Positions 54,302-64,000 of a stretch of DNA of 64,000 nucleotides are shown piece by piece. How positions within the stretch are numbered: the first letter of the stretch is position 1; every line of letters begins with the position of its first letter. Source of the DNA: Athripsodes cinereus (lineage: Eukaryota; Arthropoda; Insecta; Trichoptera; Leptoceridae); NCBI GenBank assembly GCA_947579605.1, contig OX388314.1:8308001-8372000 (forward strand). The letters run 5' to 3'. Both the position numbers and the translations under genes were made by a program. The notes under the pieces are model-generated. The model was given only the letters and a program-made list of their open reading frames with translations, ran no database searches and was not told the origin of the DNA.

Positions 54302-54863
54302 TCTTGTGTCACGGTGTTTATTATCATACTCCTTCGAAACGGCTGGACCGATGTTGATGAAATTTTGTGTGCTTATCGAGTAGGTCTGCAGGGTTACTCT
54401 TGACAAAACTAAACACGATCTTGATCTAGTCTTGATCTTGATCATACGACGCACGAAGGGACACCGCGCTACCGCTAACGCGCGAACGGTTTGCGTGTAT
54501 TTTTGGCCAATAGTCACTTCGTGCGTCGTATGATCAAGATCAAGACCAAGATTCAGATCTCACTATTAAGATCGTGTTTAATTTTGTCAAGAGTAGCCCT
54601 GCTGAGAATCGGCCAACATCTATTTTCATATCCCTAAAAATTAAGGGTGGTCCACCCCTATTTTTTTTACTTTTCGTTAATTTTTTTTATGGTGAGGCAT
54701 TAGAAAATACAAACAGCCTTAAATTTTCATTCTTCTACCATTAACCTCTATTTTTTAATAGTTATAGTGATTCAATCATTTTCAACTCCGGTCGATATAC
54801 TCGTATAATGTATATGGCAAAAAATAATGTATATACCAAAACAACGTTTGCCGGGTCAGCTAG
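54302..54863 (+). mobile_element. Non-autonomous Helitron, copy 2, with nested MITE
   Basis: It begins TCTTGTGTCACGGTGTTTAT and ends GGGTCAGCTAG. The shared block CCGAAACGGCTGGACCGATG is present. It is interrupted at 54389-54601 by a MITE. Near the 3' end the hairpin region is expanded by extra sequence, but AACAACGTTTGCCGGGTCAG is intact. Confidence 0.8.
54389..54601. mobile_element. MITE with CAGGG termini and 3-bp target duplication
   Basis: It starts CAGGGTTACTCTTGACAAAA and ends with the inverted match TTTTGTCAAGAGTAGCCCTG. CTG flanks both sides (54386-54388 and 54602-54604). The uninterrupted Helitron copies read GGTCTGAGAATCGG at the site, which proves insertion and a 3-bp duplication. 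Long arms (about 75 bp) share TCTTGATCTTGATCATACGA. No coding content. Confidence 0.85.
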
Positions 54864-55206
54864 TAATATATAAAAGTCTCAATCGGAAAATTAGCCACAT
54901 CTAATAGGTAAGTAGTAAATTGTATACCAATTACCAATTTAAATTATACAGGGTATATTTAAACATGTTTACTACCGGTGCATTGGATTTTAAAAAGGGC
55001 AGTCAATGTCCTTTTCAATGTAAACAGCGAAAAATCAATCAATATCCATAAAACTAAATCGCGGATTAAACATAATATGCATTTGATATAATAAAATGTA
55101 TATGTATTGAATATTTGGTGTATTATGTAGGTACTAGTTATCAATGCCAGGCGGCGTTGCTGGAAACTTATGCGACTGTTATAAGATACACGATATAAAT
55201 GAATTA
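54864..55206. other. Spacer, nothing recognised
   Basis: No gene or repeat recognised. Confidence 0.5.
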
Positions 55207-55214
55207 GAGAAAAC

Positions 55215-55566
55215 GGTCAATTTCTACCATAGGTTATCCAATAGTTTCCAGTTAGAAAACATAATATGTATTGAGGATCACAGCTGTATCTTTCATGGGG
55301 TATCCAGATATGAGCTGTGGGAGGGGTACAAATTATATTTTTGTATATAATGATTTATTGCTCTACAAAGTTGAATTTCATGGCATAATTATGCATTTAA
55401 ATAATATTGCAATCACTGGTTAAGATGCATCCCCTCGCCCCCATATGGCTTTTGTGATATCGTGTTACGGTATACAGTGAAGGACAATAAAAATATCTAC
55501 AAATGTGATCATCAATTTATACCTTCATAATAGGTACTACTGGATAACCTATAGTAGAAATTGACC
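55215..55566. mobile_element. MITE with 8-bp target duplication (352 bp), hAT-like
   Basis: It is flanked by a perfect 8-bp duplication GAGAAAAC (55207-55214 and 55567-55574). The left end GGTCAATTTCTACCATAGGT and the inverted right end GGTCAATTTCTACTATAGGT match through about 30 bases. No coding content. An 8-bp duplication is the hAT hallmark; the termini are not canonical CAGNG, so the superfamily is provisional. Confidence 0.85.
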
Positions 55567-55574
55567 GAGAAAAC

Positions 55575-57755
55575 GATATGTATTTGGAAAGAAAATCAAT
55601 CGTATTCTTTCTCGTTGCTTGACGGGTACAAACAGAGGATCGTGCGTATTTTGAAATATATCTTTTTATTTGAACTTATTGCAATGCATAGTTTTCTTTG
55701 AACTAAGTCTGAGAAAATAAAATATTTTTATTTTTAAAGGGTACAAGAATTAGTGACAGATCAACGCTAGAGTATTATAAAATGAGAGTAACACAAAAAC
55801 CAATACTCGTAACGATATAAATAAAATTATTATATTATTTTCTATTCTATTTCTAAGACAAAACCACTGTCATTTACAATTATTTAAAAATGCAAAGCTT
55901 TACATAACAAAAAGTAAGCTGATCATAGTCCCACAGATTATTGACTTACAATAAAATAAACAAATAACCAATAAAATGTCATCAGCTTTAATAATTTATT
56001 CAACTTCTAGCTTATAATCTTCATCAAAGTTTTTTTGTTTGTTTTTATTTTGTTATGTTTTATAATATAATTTAGAGAAAGTGGAATGTAAATGAATTAA
56101 TTAAAACGGTTATATTATTGTTAATGGCGATAACTGTTTATAATAATAATCATATTTTTTATTGAAAACAACAAACAACACAGATATAAAAATATATAGA
56201 CTAGGTATTTTATTTAAAATTAAATCAAAACATCCTTCTTATAGAGACAAGTCTCATGTAAAGGAGGGTTAATTTTTTTTATCACTATTTATTTTACACA
56301 TTTTTTTCATAGTTAACAAATACATATAAATAAAACATTAAATTTCAATGACTCAAATTCAAAATGAGATAATCTCATGTTTTGAAGTGAGTTACATTGT
56401 TACAATATTACAAAACAATACAAAAAGTAAATAAAAAAAGAAAACACTATAAAAACATTAGGTACTAAAACACTTCCATAAAAACTTGAAAAAAAGGAAA
56501 AACACACATCGTACAAAAAATAAATCTGTTGATTAAATCTTATACTAATTATGCTAATTAAATTTATTTTCTATTAATAAATTTATATCAAAAAATCTAC
56601 TAAAGAAACTTTTTTAAAGCTACTCAAACTGAATAAATTACCAGCTTAAAACAAATTAATTGATAATACGAGTATGTATAATAGAAGACATATTATACTA
56701 AAAGTGCATACAAACATACAGAAAATATTTGCAATAATTATGATAGTAGAGATGAGGCGATATATGTAGTAGTCGTAAATTAATATTTTATCATGCGAAT
56801 GTTGGACCGTGGCCAAGTCATAAACAACAAAACTCCCTCAACTGAAGCTTGTATACGAGTAGCTGTTGTATGTATCAATGCACCGACATTCTCATAAAAA
56901 TAATCATAATATAATAACACATACATACATACATAATATGTACAAACTGCATTCTGTGAACTTTCTTTGTGACGGAGATGATGACTCGAGAACATTATTA
57001 ATATTTTGCACTAATGGATATTGCACTATGTGTTACTAGCCGCATTCACACTTGGCCGTGTCCACACTAATCGAAGGAATGGTGAGAATGAATGTTCTGT
57101 CTTTCTCTTCTCCTTATCTCCGTTGAGATATATAAAAAAAGGAAAACAGACACTTTCCTTCTCTTTGCTCTTTTAAGAGATTTTAATTGTGTTCAGGCAG
57201 ACAACAATTCTGAATTTCTTTATTTTTTATTTGGACGGAGAGGGCAACTTAAATGTTTATAGTATTCGTTCCCTACGTATGAGATATATAGTGTTAGTGA
57301 TGGTATAGTATCAGTAGATTAAAATATCTATAACGGTGATTGTGAAAGCTCAAGTAAGCTCAAGTTCTTACGTAATTTATTATAGACGCTACCATTTTAT
57401 TTTTTGCAACAACAGTTAAGCATGAGAACATTATAGTTGAAATTAAATATTAGGTAGTGGTAAAAAGTTGAATACCTAGTTTTAAATGTAGTAGTAATAA
57501 GTTCAAATGTTGTTTGAGGTGAAGTAATGATTAATATTTTGGAAAATCAATCATTGATGTGATGTAGACCACCTTCGGTTAATTACTGGAATATAACTGT
57601 GAGATGGGGCCCGGACCAGAACATCAACTAATGTCAGTAATATCTACCAATATTAATCAGAAGTATATAGATATACGTAGGTATTATTATGTACTACACT
57701 CAAACTATCTCAGAAGTAATACAAGCTTACTACGTTTTGATATATTTCACAAAGA
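55575..57755. other. Long AT-rich noncoding stretch
   Basis: Poly-A and AT-rich sequence. No coding region or delimited element recognised. Confidence 0.5.
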
Positions 57756-58037
57756 TTGAATGAAAACCTTTGTGATGGTGCGGTTATAATTATTATGAGG
57801 AACCCTGGGAGCATTTCATGGAGAGATTTGGATATGGAGAAACAAAATTTGATCCAAAACAGGTCCAGGTTAGGGGTACTTGGACGAAGAGGATTAGAAG
57901 GGCCACATGTACATGAGATAAATCTATCTCAATCTATTTCATCACCTTTTTATTCATCAATTTATTTGCATGAAATTATAACTGTATATCAATATCTTCG
58001 TCTGTCAAATTGTTATTTTTTTTTGTTCAACGTGTAA
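57756..58037 (+). other. Unassigned sequence with a slightly GC-rich open frame
   Basis: A 93-codon frame is open because it is short. Its first half (GSISWRDLDMEKQNLIQNRS) has more coding-like composition than its second half, which is AT-rich. No family recognised. Possibly part of a repeat that ends in the tail at 58020-58070. Confidence 0.25.
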
Positions 58038-58070
58038 AGGGTTTGCCGTGTAAAAGTGAATAAATAAATA
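58020..58070 (+). mobile_element. LINE 3' tail fragment
   Basis: AACGTGTAAAGGGTTTGCCG followed by TGTAAAAGTGAATAAATAAA resembles the tails at 21640-21720 and 22030-22095. Confidence 0.4.
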
Positions 58071-58079
58071 ACTTTGTAT

Positions 58080-58290
58080 TTCTTGTGGGGTAGGTAGAGA
58101 CAACGGAATACCAATCCGACCTATTCTAATTCACTTTTTTAGATTCTTCCTTATTGATGCAATTTCTCATGCACGCAGTCATATACGATTTTTTTCACTT
58201 GTTTGTGGGACATCATATGTATTTTCTTTATTGTCCTTTTATCACCCACTCGCTCCATATCTTCAAACCATCGCAATTTATTTACACTTA
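58080..58290 (-). mobile_element. LINE 3' end fragment, group A
   Basis: Inverted match to the best copy: TTGTGGGGTAGGTAGAGACA, CGGAATACCAATCCGACCTA and ATGCAATTTCTCATGCACGC. Frames are broken. Confidence 0.65.
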
Positions 58291-58333
58291 TTTTACAGTA
58301 ACTATAACATGAAAATTGATTGTAAAAATTCTG

Positions 58334-58355
58334 AAAAAAAAAAAAAAAAAAAAAA
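58334..58355 (+). repeat. Poly-A run (about 22)
   Basis: A homopolymer A run, followed by AATAAA-type repeats at about 58375-58400. It may be a retrotransposon tail. Confidence 0.8.
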
Positions 58356-58517
58356 TGATGATGTGCAAGAAGAATAAAATAAATAAATAAATAAAAATAA
58401 AAATCTCGATATTTTTATGATAGGAGTGTATAACTAACTGATGATTTTAATAAGTATTCTTATAACACCCCAATAAAGAAGCAGCAAGAAGTTATATCTA
58501 TATCTAATATATAAAAT

Positions 58518-58819
58518 TCTCGTGTCACGGTGTTTGCTATCATACTCCTCCGAAACGGCTGGACCGATTTTGATAAAATTTTGTGTGCTTATCGGGTAGG
58601 TCTGAGAATCGGCCAACATCTATTTTTCATACCCATAAAAGTTAAGGGTGGTCGACCCCGAACTTTTTTTTTGAACAATTTTTTTAAAGTTTATTATTTT
58701 TTTTAAGGTAAGGCATTAAAAAATACATACAGCCCTAAATTTTCACTCTTCTACCATCAACTCATATTTTTTAATAGCGATATTAGTATATGGCAGAACA
58801 ATGTTTGCCGGGTTACTAG
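58518..58819 (+). mobile_element. Non-autonomous Helitron, copy 3
   Basis: It begins TCTCGTGTCACGGTGTTTGC and ends CCGGGTTACTAG. The shared block CCGAAACGGCTGGACCGATT and the 3' hairpin GGCAGA...TTTGCC (one mismatch) are present. Confidence 0.8.
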
Positions 58820-59351
58820 TTATAATATGTAATTCAAGGTGTTCTAATTTTGAAATGGATTTTAAGATGGTTATTGCATGGATGACTGGACGCACCACAA
58901 TGATTGAAATCCACGTTTTATAATTTCTAACGGACGTGTTTTAAACGAGACCATCGTGTTGTGTCGTGATGTTATACATAGCAATGTCGAGGAATACCTG
59001 TGCACAGTGATGTTAATTACACATTTATTATTTGTATTATTATAATATTGTAAAATGATTGATTATATCTGTCGAGGAATATATAAAAAAAAACTCATCG
59101 TGTTTTTGCTACTTACTTATAATGTTAATTCATAATATTATAAGTATATTGAAATGATGAAAAAATCTCTTACATATGATTTCCGTTATCTTATGTCCAT
59201 TATATTATTAACTAAGATGCTACTGTCTATATGTTATGTTATGTAAAATGATAGATTTTTTTCACCTGCATGAAATTATAAGTTTATACCTACCAAAATT
59301 TTTATTGAAACATAGGTTTAAAAATAATTCATATTATTTAAAATAGCTAAT
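58820..59351. other. Noncoding sequence, nothing recognised
   Basis: AT-rich, no element recognised. Confidence 0.5.
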
Positions 59352-59470
59352 TTAGCATTGATGTTATATGCTACCATTCTGAATGTTTTATTTTTCGTTA
59401 TACATGCAGTTAATCCGCTGATTATCTATGAAACTTGTGGGAGATGTTACGATGGCATAGATAGATATAA
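59352..59470 (+). mobile_element. SINE family 1, 3' part with tail
   Basis: CTACCATTCTGAATGTTTTA, CATGCAGTTAATCCGCTGAT and CTTGTGGGAGATGTTACGAT, ending GGCATAGATAGATA, an (ATAG)n tail. Confidence 0.65.
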
Positions 59471-59769
59471 TGGATATTTCTCCTTACTAGAATTAAGAGA
59501 TGTTTTTTCTTAGACAATGACCATTACTACATTATTGATATTATGTAGTTTTTTTTTTAAAAATGGGCGTGGATGTTGATCCTAAATAATGCAAAGCGCC
59601 ATTGAAGTGATATTATCACAGTACGGCGCTATATAAATAGTCATATTATTATTATTACATTTTCTTCTAGAGAAGTGGAGATTTAATTCTGGTTGGTTAT
59701 ACTTTGAACTTAAAAATTAAATACTATGTAGACGATAAATGAATATGTATTATATGGCTATGGAGAACC
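59471..59769. other. Noncoding sequence, nothing recognised
   Basis: No gene or repeat recognised. Confidence 0.4.
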
Positions 59770-59985
59770 CGGCAAAAAAAAATGGTATCACACTCTTTTC
59801 CGCAAGTTTTCGAGTGTTCAGTAAAAGGCATGTGTACACAAAAATAAAGATATTTAACATCTCAATTTCAGCGATGAGGTTTGCCACCCATCTTGAATGT
59901 CTTAATTTTTGTTGCCACGAAGAGGGCAGCTTGCTTGCTTGTTACATACAGCTGGTCTACTGACTACTCCGTCAGAATGTTGTGA
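59770..59985 (+). mobile_element. SINE family 1 copy, 3' end lost
   Basis: ATGGTATCACACTCTTTTCC, GCAAGTTTTCGAGTGTTCAG, TTTGCCACCCATCTTGAATG and CAGCTGGTCTACTGACTACT follow the family order. The terminal CCCACTTGTGGG is missing. Confidence 0.75.
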
Positions 59986-60989
59986 AAAAGGGACGTCGGA
60001 AACCTTGTAGATGAAAGTACTGTGTTTTTTAGCCAACAATGATAATTGCACATTTTCATACTATTGTTCTAGATTTAAAAAAAAAATATGAAATAGGATA
60101 TTGGAGTTTCAACTGTAACTGGACATTTTCATTTATTTTTGGACAACATTAAAGTTTCGTTTACGTACGAAAGCACCTTAAGGACACTGTACAAGTCATA
60201 AATTCTAGGACATTTCATCCACGTCACAATAAATATAAATGAATACATTAAATGAGAATATCGAATACGTAAAAGCATCCACATTAATAATATTATTTCT
60301 TTGCAAGATATTTGTATGTTCTAGCTATGGGCCATAACTGCGAATTTGGGCGTCAATAAATCATGTAAACTTATTGAAATAATTCCTCGTAAATTCTAAC
60401 TTCATTTGTTACTACTAGCTGCCCCGTTATAGTACCTAATATTATCTAGTAATATTGTGTATATATGTATGTAGGTATATTCGTCTCTTTAGGTGAGATG
60501 CAACAGCAACCATAATAATATAAGTATAAAGAACTTTTGGTAATTCCGAACTACTAGTATTACAGAATACAGAACTTAGTTTAGGTATTATTAACTATTT
60601 CTATTAAGGCCACTGTAAACGATCAAACTATTGTAGTTAAACTTTAATAATAATATTATCATGTGTTTGACAAACTTATATATTGGTCTGGTATTGTTTT
60701 GTCAAACAGATAAGGAAATGGGGCTTTTATGAATGAACAGATTAGATGTGCTTTTATAACTATCTTTTAAAATTATATTTAGTAGAAAAATTAACAAAGG
60801 TTTTTTTTTTTTTAAATAAACTACACAAAGTTATGCAACATTTCTAATTATTGTGTTGTTAATTTAATTGCTTCTCGATATATCTATTCTGTAATACATC
60901 AGAATTGAACGAATCAACTCGATTGATATAAATTAGACTCAATTAAGTGTCCAACGATTATACACGGCTTTTTTCTATTTTTTATAATT
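59986..60989. other. Noncoding sequence, possible Helitron relic near 60415
   Basis: ACTAGCTGCCCCGTTATAG near 60414-60432 is a poor inverted match to the Helitron 3' end. Otherwise nothing recognised. Confidence 0.35.
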
Positions 60990-61045
60990 TAATTGTATTT
61001 TACAAAAAAATCACGGCACAAGCCTATAGCATGTTGAAATATATA
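60990..61045 (-). mobile_element. LINE 3' tail fragment
   Basis: Minus strand: GCTATAGGCTTGTGCCGTGA then TTTTTTTGTAAAATACAATT, the same tail type as 21640-21720. Confidence 0.4.
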
Positions 61046-61787
61046 TAAATACAAACACTTACAAATTAAACAGTGACTGTATACTACATATACGTCATAA
61101 AATACTACAACATTAAAAATTAAGAAACCAAATGATCAACAGTAAACAGAGAATCAATTTTGTGTGATACAATGCAATGCGAATCAATAACAATAAAAAC
61201 ATATCTACATTAACACACACACACACACACACACACATATGTGGACATTTAATGAGATAAAATTGAAAAAGGAAGAATTAAATTTATTAATAATTTATAA
61301 ATAATAAAAAATAACAGAGAACATATTTTAGTGGGTTATTATGAGAACAACTATTGAGACTGATGTTTTGTGTCAAATTCTTAAAAAAATGTCAAACTTA
61401 TTTGATCGTTTCCAGAGGCCTTTTACATTAGTCTACACATTATTATTATATTCTTATAGGTACTATACAAACATGTTATACACATAGAAACACCTGTAAT
61501 ATCTACATAAATACATACATAGATAGTTTGACAGAATGATAATATTATAATAACAATAATTACAGTGATTCAGGTGGATGGCTACAATAAGACTTATTTA
61601 ACTTGGAAACATTGGTCTGATGTTGATAAAAAAAATATTTAAAATTATAAATCATTAACTTGCGCATAAATTCTGTTTTATAATGTGTCAAAAATATGTT
61701 AGAATGATTTACGTTTAGCGATTTTTTTTATTTTTTAAATTCTTAAAACAGTAAAAACAAACAAACAAAAGAACAACATTATAGAAT
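61046..61787. other. AT-rich noncoding sequence with (AC)13
   Basis: An AC dinucleotide run at about 61212-61237. No element recognised. Confidence 0.5.
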
Positions 61788-61827
61788 GTATTGCCCCACT
61801 AGACTAAAGTCTGTTCTGGGGCAATAC
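61788..61827. repeat. Short strong hairpin (40 bp)
   Basis: GTATTGCCCCA pairs perfectly with TGGGGCAATAC, and an inner AGAC/GTCT pair closes a TAAA loop. Flanks are AT-rich. Its nature is unknown: element terminus, structured RNA or rho-independent-like chance palindrome. Confidence 0.7.
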
Positions 61828-62004
61828 CAAATTAATATGTTGAACTTACAAATATATATTCAACAATTTGAGATGGAGTCAAGGGATTATCTTATTAAAT
61901 TATAAAAATATATGTGTAAAAATAAATAAGGCCAGTGAACTAATTGCATATAAAGAAAATAATTGTGTACTGTCCTCTTTATATTATAGGTATATGAATA
62001 GGAA
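61828..62004. other. Spacer, nothing recognised
   Basis: AT-rich. Confidence 0.4.
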
Positions 62005-62133
62005 AATCAGGATGGGTGGCATATTTTATCGCTGAATAGTAGTTGTTAATAATATTGTCGTATAACATCTACAGTTTGTAATAAAAAATGAATGCCTTCC
62101 TTTTACTTGACACTTAGTATCACCTATTCTTTG
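62005..62133 (-). mobile_element. SINE family 1, middle and 5' part
   Basis: AAAATCAGGATGGGTGGCAT and AATGCCTTCCTTTTACTTGA align with the inverted body of the family. Confidence 0.6.
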
Positions 62134-62774
62134 CCGAAGGCCTGACAAAATTTAATCTAGATTGAATATTTTGATAAAAATTGCTAATAATGTATCATAA
62201 ATATACAATGTTGATTTACTACAAATTTATCTGGTAGGCAACATAGAAAAATAATCATATGAATGTCTAGTTACAAAGGTCTCACTGCATTTTGTACATT
62301 TGCAGTATTCAGATACATTAAGAACACTGACCACAATGTTCCTCTCCACCTACTTGCCAGTTTAATGGCATCATTTTTTTATTATAGAATTTGTAATAAT
62401 TTTGTAAAATATTATAAAAGAAGTAGGTGAGCACTCACCGTAATTAGTGTATTGTCTTATTAATTGAAACATCACGAATATTTCCGTAATGGAACAACCA
62501 GCGAATAAACATGAATTTTACAGTTAATCATTAAGTAAACATTTGATTGAACTTCTATTCTATTTTAAAAGGCCGTCCATTCGTTTATGAATGATGAGGG
62601 AATTTTTATTTAAGCTTTTTAACAGACAATTTTGTATTTTTACGGGAGTTATTTTGTGAAGTTCCTTAATTTAATTAACTCTCTAATCTTAAACATTCGA
62701 GTGACGACAAGGACAAGATGAAGGATGACCTTTTTCAAATTGTTCTGGGTCTGAGTGTTACACGTGTTTATTGC
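62134..62774. other. Noncoding sequence, nothing recognised
   Basis: AT-rich, no element recognised. Confidence 0.5.
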
Positions 62775-63035
62775 ATTTTACAAGGTTGAAGTGGTCATGG
62801 GCAGGGCATGTTGCTAGACTTAAAGATCAAAGATGGACAAAAAGGGTAGTGGAGTGGAGACCTCGCGAAGATAAAAGGAGTAGAGGAAGACCTCCAACAC
62901 GTTGGTCAGACGACATTAGAAGAATCGCTGGTGACTGGCTGCAGAAGGCTCAGGACAGAGATGCCTGGAGACATAAATGGGGGAGGCTTATGTTCAACAG
63001 TGGTCAGGAATAGCTGCATAAGTAAGTAAGTATAT
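62775..63035 (+). mobile_element. 5'-truncated LINE 3' end, group D, copy 2
   Basis: The plus strand encodes RLKWSWAGHVARLKDQRWTK, then WRPREDKRSRGRPPTRWSDD, IRRIAGDWLQKAQDRDAW and RHKWGRLMFNSGQE with a TAG stop at 63011-63013. It ends in a (TAAG)n tail (AAGTAAGTAAGTAT). The reading frame is intact. Confidence 0.85.
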
Positions 63036-63231
63036 ATGTGTATCGTCGTATAAGTGTCCATATTACAAGATTAATTTAGTTTGAGACTAACTCGATCTGT
63101 GTGAATTGTCGATAGATGTTTTGTTATGTTATTTCAGTTTTATGGTATGTTTCCCATTTTGAGACTTATTTCTTCATAGTACAGAGAAGACGGCCTGAAA
63201 GTTCATTACATCCAGATAATTAATAACTCAT
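63036..63231. other. Spacer, nothing recognised
   Basis: No gene or repeat recognised. Confidence 0.4.
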
Positions 63232-63282
63232 TAGTAACCTCACCTGTGGGAGATACCGTGATGATATAGATAGATAGACAAA
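63232..63282 (+). mobile_element. SINE family 1 or LINE group A, extreme 3' end
   Basis: CACCTGTGGGAGATACCGTG then ATGATATAGATAGATAGA is the shared 3' end plus (ATAG)n tail. It is too short to say which of the two families left it. Confidence 0.55.
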
Positions 63283-63707
63283 CTCTTTTCATAATAAATA
63301 TATTCTGTGCTTTTATTCTTCCGCCTTTGTATTTCTAAATATATTTTAAGTACCTACTGGTTTTTCATTGTTGTACCGCTTTAATTTAAACGATCAACTT
63401 AAAAATATTGTCGTATAATTTCACCACGTACTTGTGAAAATTTTCACTCACGTAGAAAATAAAACTGTAGCAAATAAATGTTTTTTGCGACAGTGTTAAT
63501 TAATGTGAAATTACTTTGGTAAAATAAATCGCCTAAAATCAATATGAATTATAATTTTTGTAATTTAAATTTTCATTTGATTTGTTTTCCTCTTTATTTT
63601 GTCTCCGTAAAAACCATATTTAAAGTTATTATTTTCTGATTCTTGTTTTAATGATAATTACAGATTTTTTAAAGCTGTGATTTTAATTATAACACTTTTT
63701 ATCCTTC
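63283..63707. other. Noncoding sequence, nothing recognised
   Basis: AT-rich. Confidence 0.5.
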
Positions 63708-63835
63708 TTTATATATCACGACTCTGCGATAAACTCGCCGTCAGTATGTTAATTGCATTTAATGTAAATGTATTTTTTTGCAAAATTATTTATTATCATG
63801 TTACAGTAAAAATAATTAATAAAATGTTAAATGTT
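63708..63835 (+). mobile_element. LINE 3' end (GCGATAAACTCGCC family), copy 4
   Basis: CTCTGCGATAAACTCGCCGT, AATTGCATTTAATGTAAATG and TACAGTAAAAATAATTAATA resemble the copy at 21820-21942 throughout. Confidence 0.65.
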
Positions 63836-64000
63836 AAAATATAACATATCTTTTGGTGAAGCCTGTCATATTTTTATAGGAGACTCTAAAACTTATGTTC
63901 CATTCTGATGTTTACCATCACGATCATGGAAATACCGTATCAATATTTTTGTGTCTACTACAGACACAATGATGAGTTGGTTGGTAGGTATATTGTAAAT
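63836..64000. other. Window end, nothing recognised
   Basis: AT-rich sequence. Confidence 0.4.

Noticed and set aside
54284..54517. Minus-strand 77-codon frame, and a similar one at 58434-58619
   Set aside because: They share sequence only because both lie in Helitron copies; non-autonomous Helitrons carry no gene here.
55144..55350. 68-codon protein on the plus strand
   Set aside because: Most of it lies inside the MITE at 55215-55566 and crosses its left target duplication.

Overview
This window looks like a gene-poor, AT-rich stretch of an insect nuclear genome, most probably a moth or butterfly. That placement is inference. It rests on three short Helitrons with a canonical end structure, several LINE 3' ends of kinds I associate with Lepidoptera, and a zinc-finger gene whose exons are much richer in GC than their surroundings. 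There is no sign of bacterial, plasmid or phage organisation. One 200-base assembly gap (N) lies at 8731-8930.

Host genes. The clear gene is on the minus strand at 15.1-17.5 kb. Two neighbouring, homologous exons (16469-17475 and 15166-16106) each begin at a splice acceptor in the same phase, encode a similar linker and then an array of C2H2 zinc fingers, and end at their own stop codon. They look like duplicated alternative last exons joined to a shared upstream part that is not recognisable in the window. A second, weaker candidate is a plus-strand first coding exon at 20409-20646, which ends at a GTAAGT donor and reads like a mitochondrial targeting sequence. A GC-rich island at 45.3-46.15 kb could be a promoter or first exon.

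Mobile DNA fills most of the rest, and many copies can be delimited by target-site duplications (TSDs). They include: a 5'-truncated LINE at 35892-38466 with a 731-codon open reverse-transcriptase frame, inserted into an older tRNA-derived SINE; at least five other groups of LINE 3' ends, mostly 5'-truncated; two SINE families, one sharing its 3' end with a LINE group in the window; three Helitrons, one carrying a nested 213-bp MITE; hAT-like MITEs at 22867-23422 and 55215-55566; a MITE at 38915-39270 inserted into a minisatellite; a pogo-like MITE at 2646-3189; twin palindromic MITEs at 4698-4987; and two large foldback elements.

The most unusual structure is the foldback element at 5193-8266. 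Its inverted arms are about 870 bp each and its core holds the remains of a protein that is not an obvious transposase (a Cys-rich CCDP...LCATC segment, then a YEEQWYLGVIEEI module). A LINE tail with a 9-bp TSD interrupts its left arm. A second copy of its right end borders the assembly gap.

Layout: 0-5 kb AT-rich DNA with MITEs; 5-9 kb foldback and gap; 9-15 kb sparse repeats; 15-17.5 kb zinc-finger exons; 18-35 kb SINEs, LINE tails, MITEs and the candidate exon; 35-41 kb LINE, SINE and MITE nest; 41-46 kb quiet apart from GC-rich patches; 47-64 kb SINEs, foldback, Helitrons and LINE tails.
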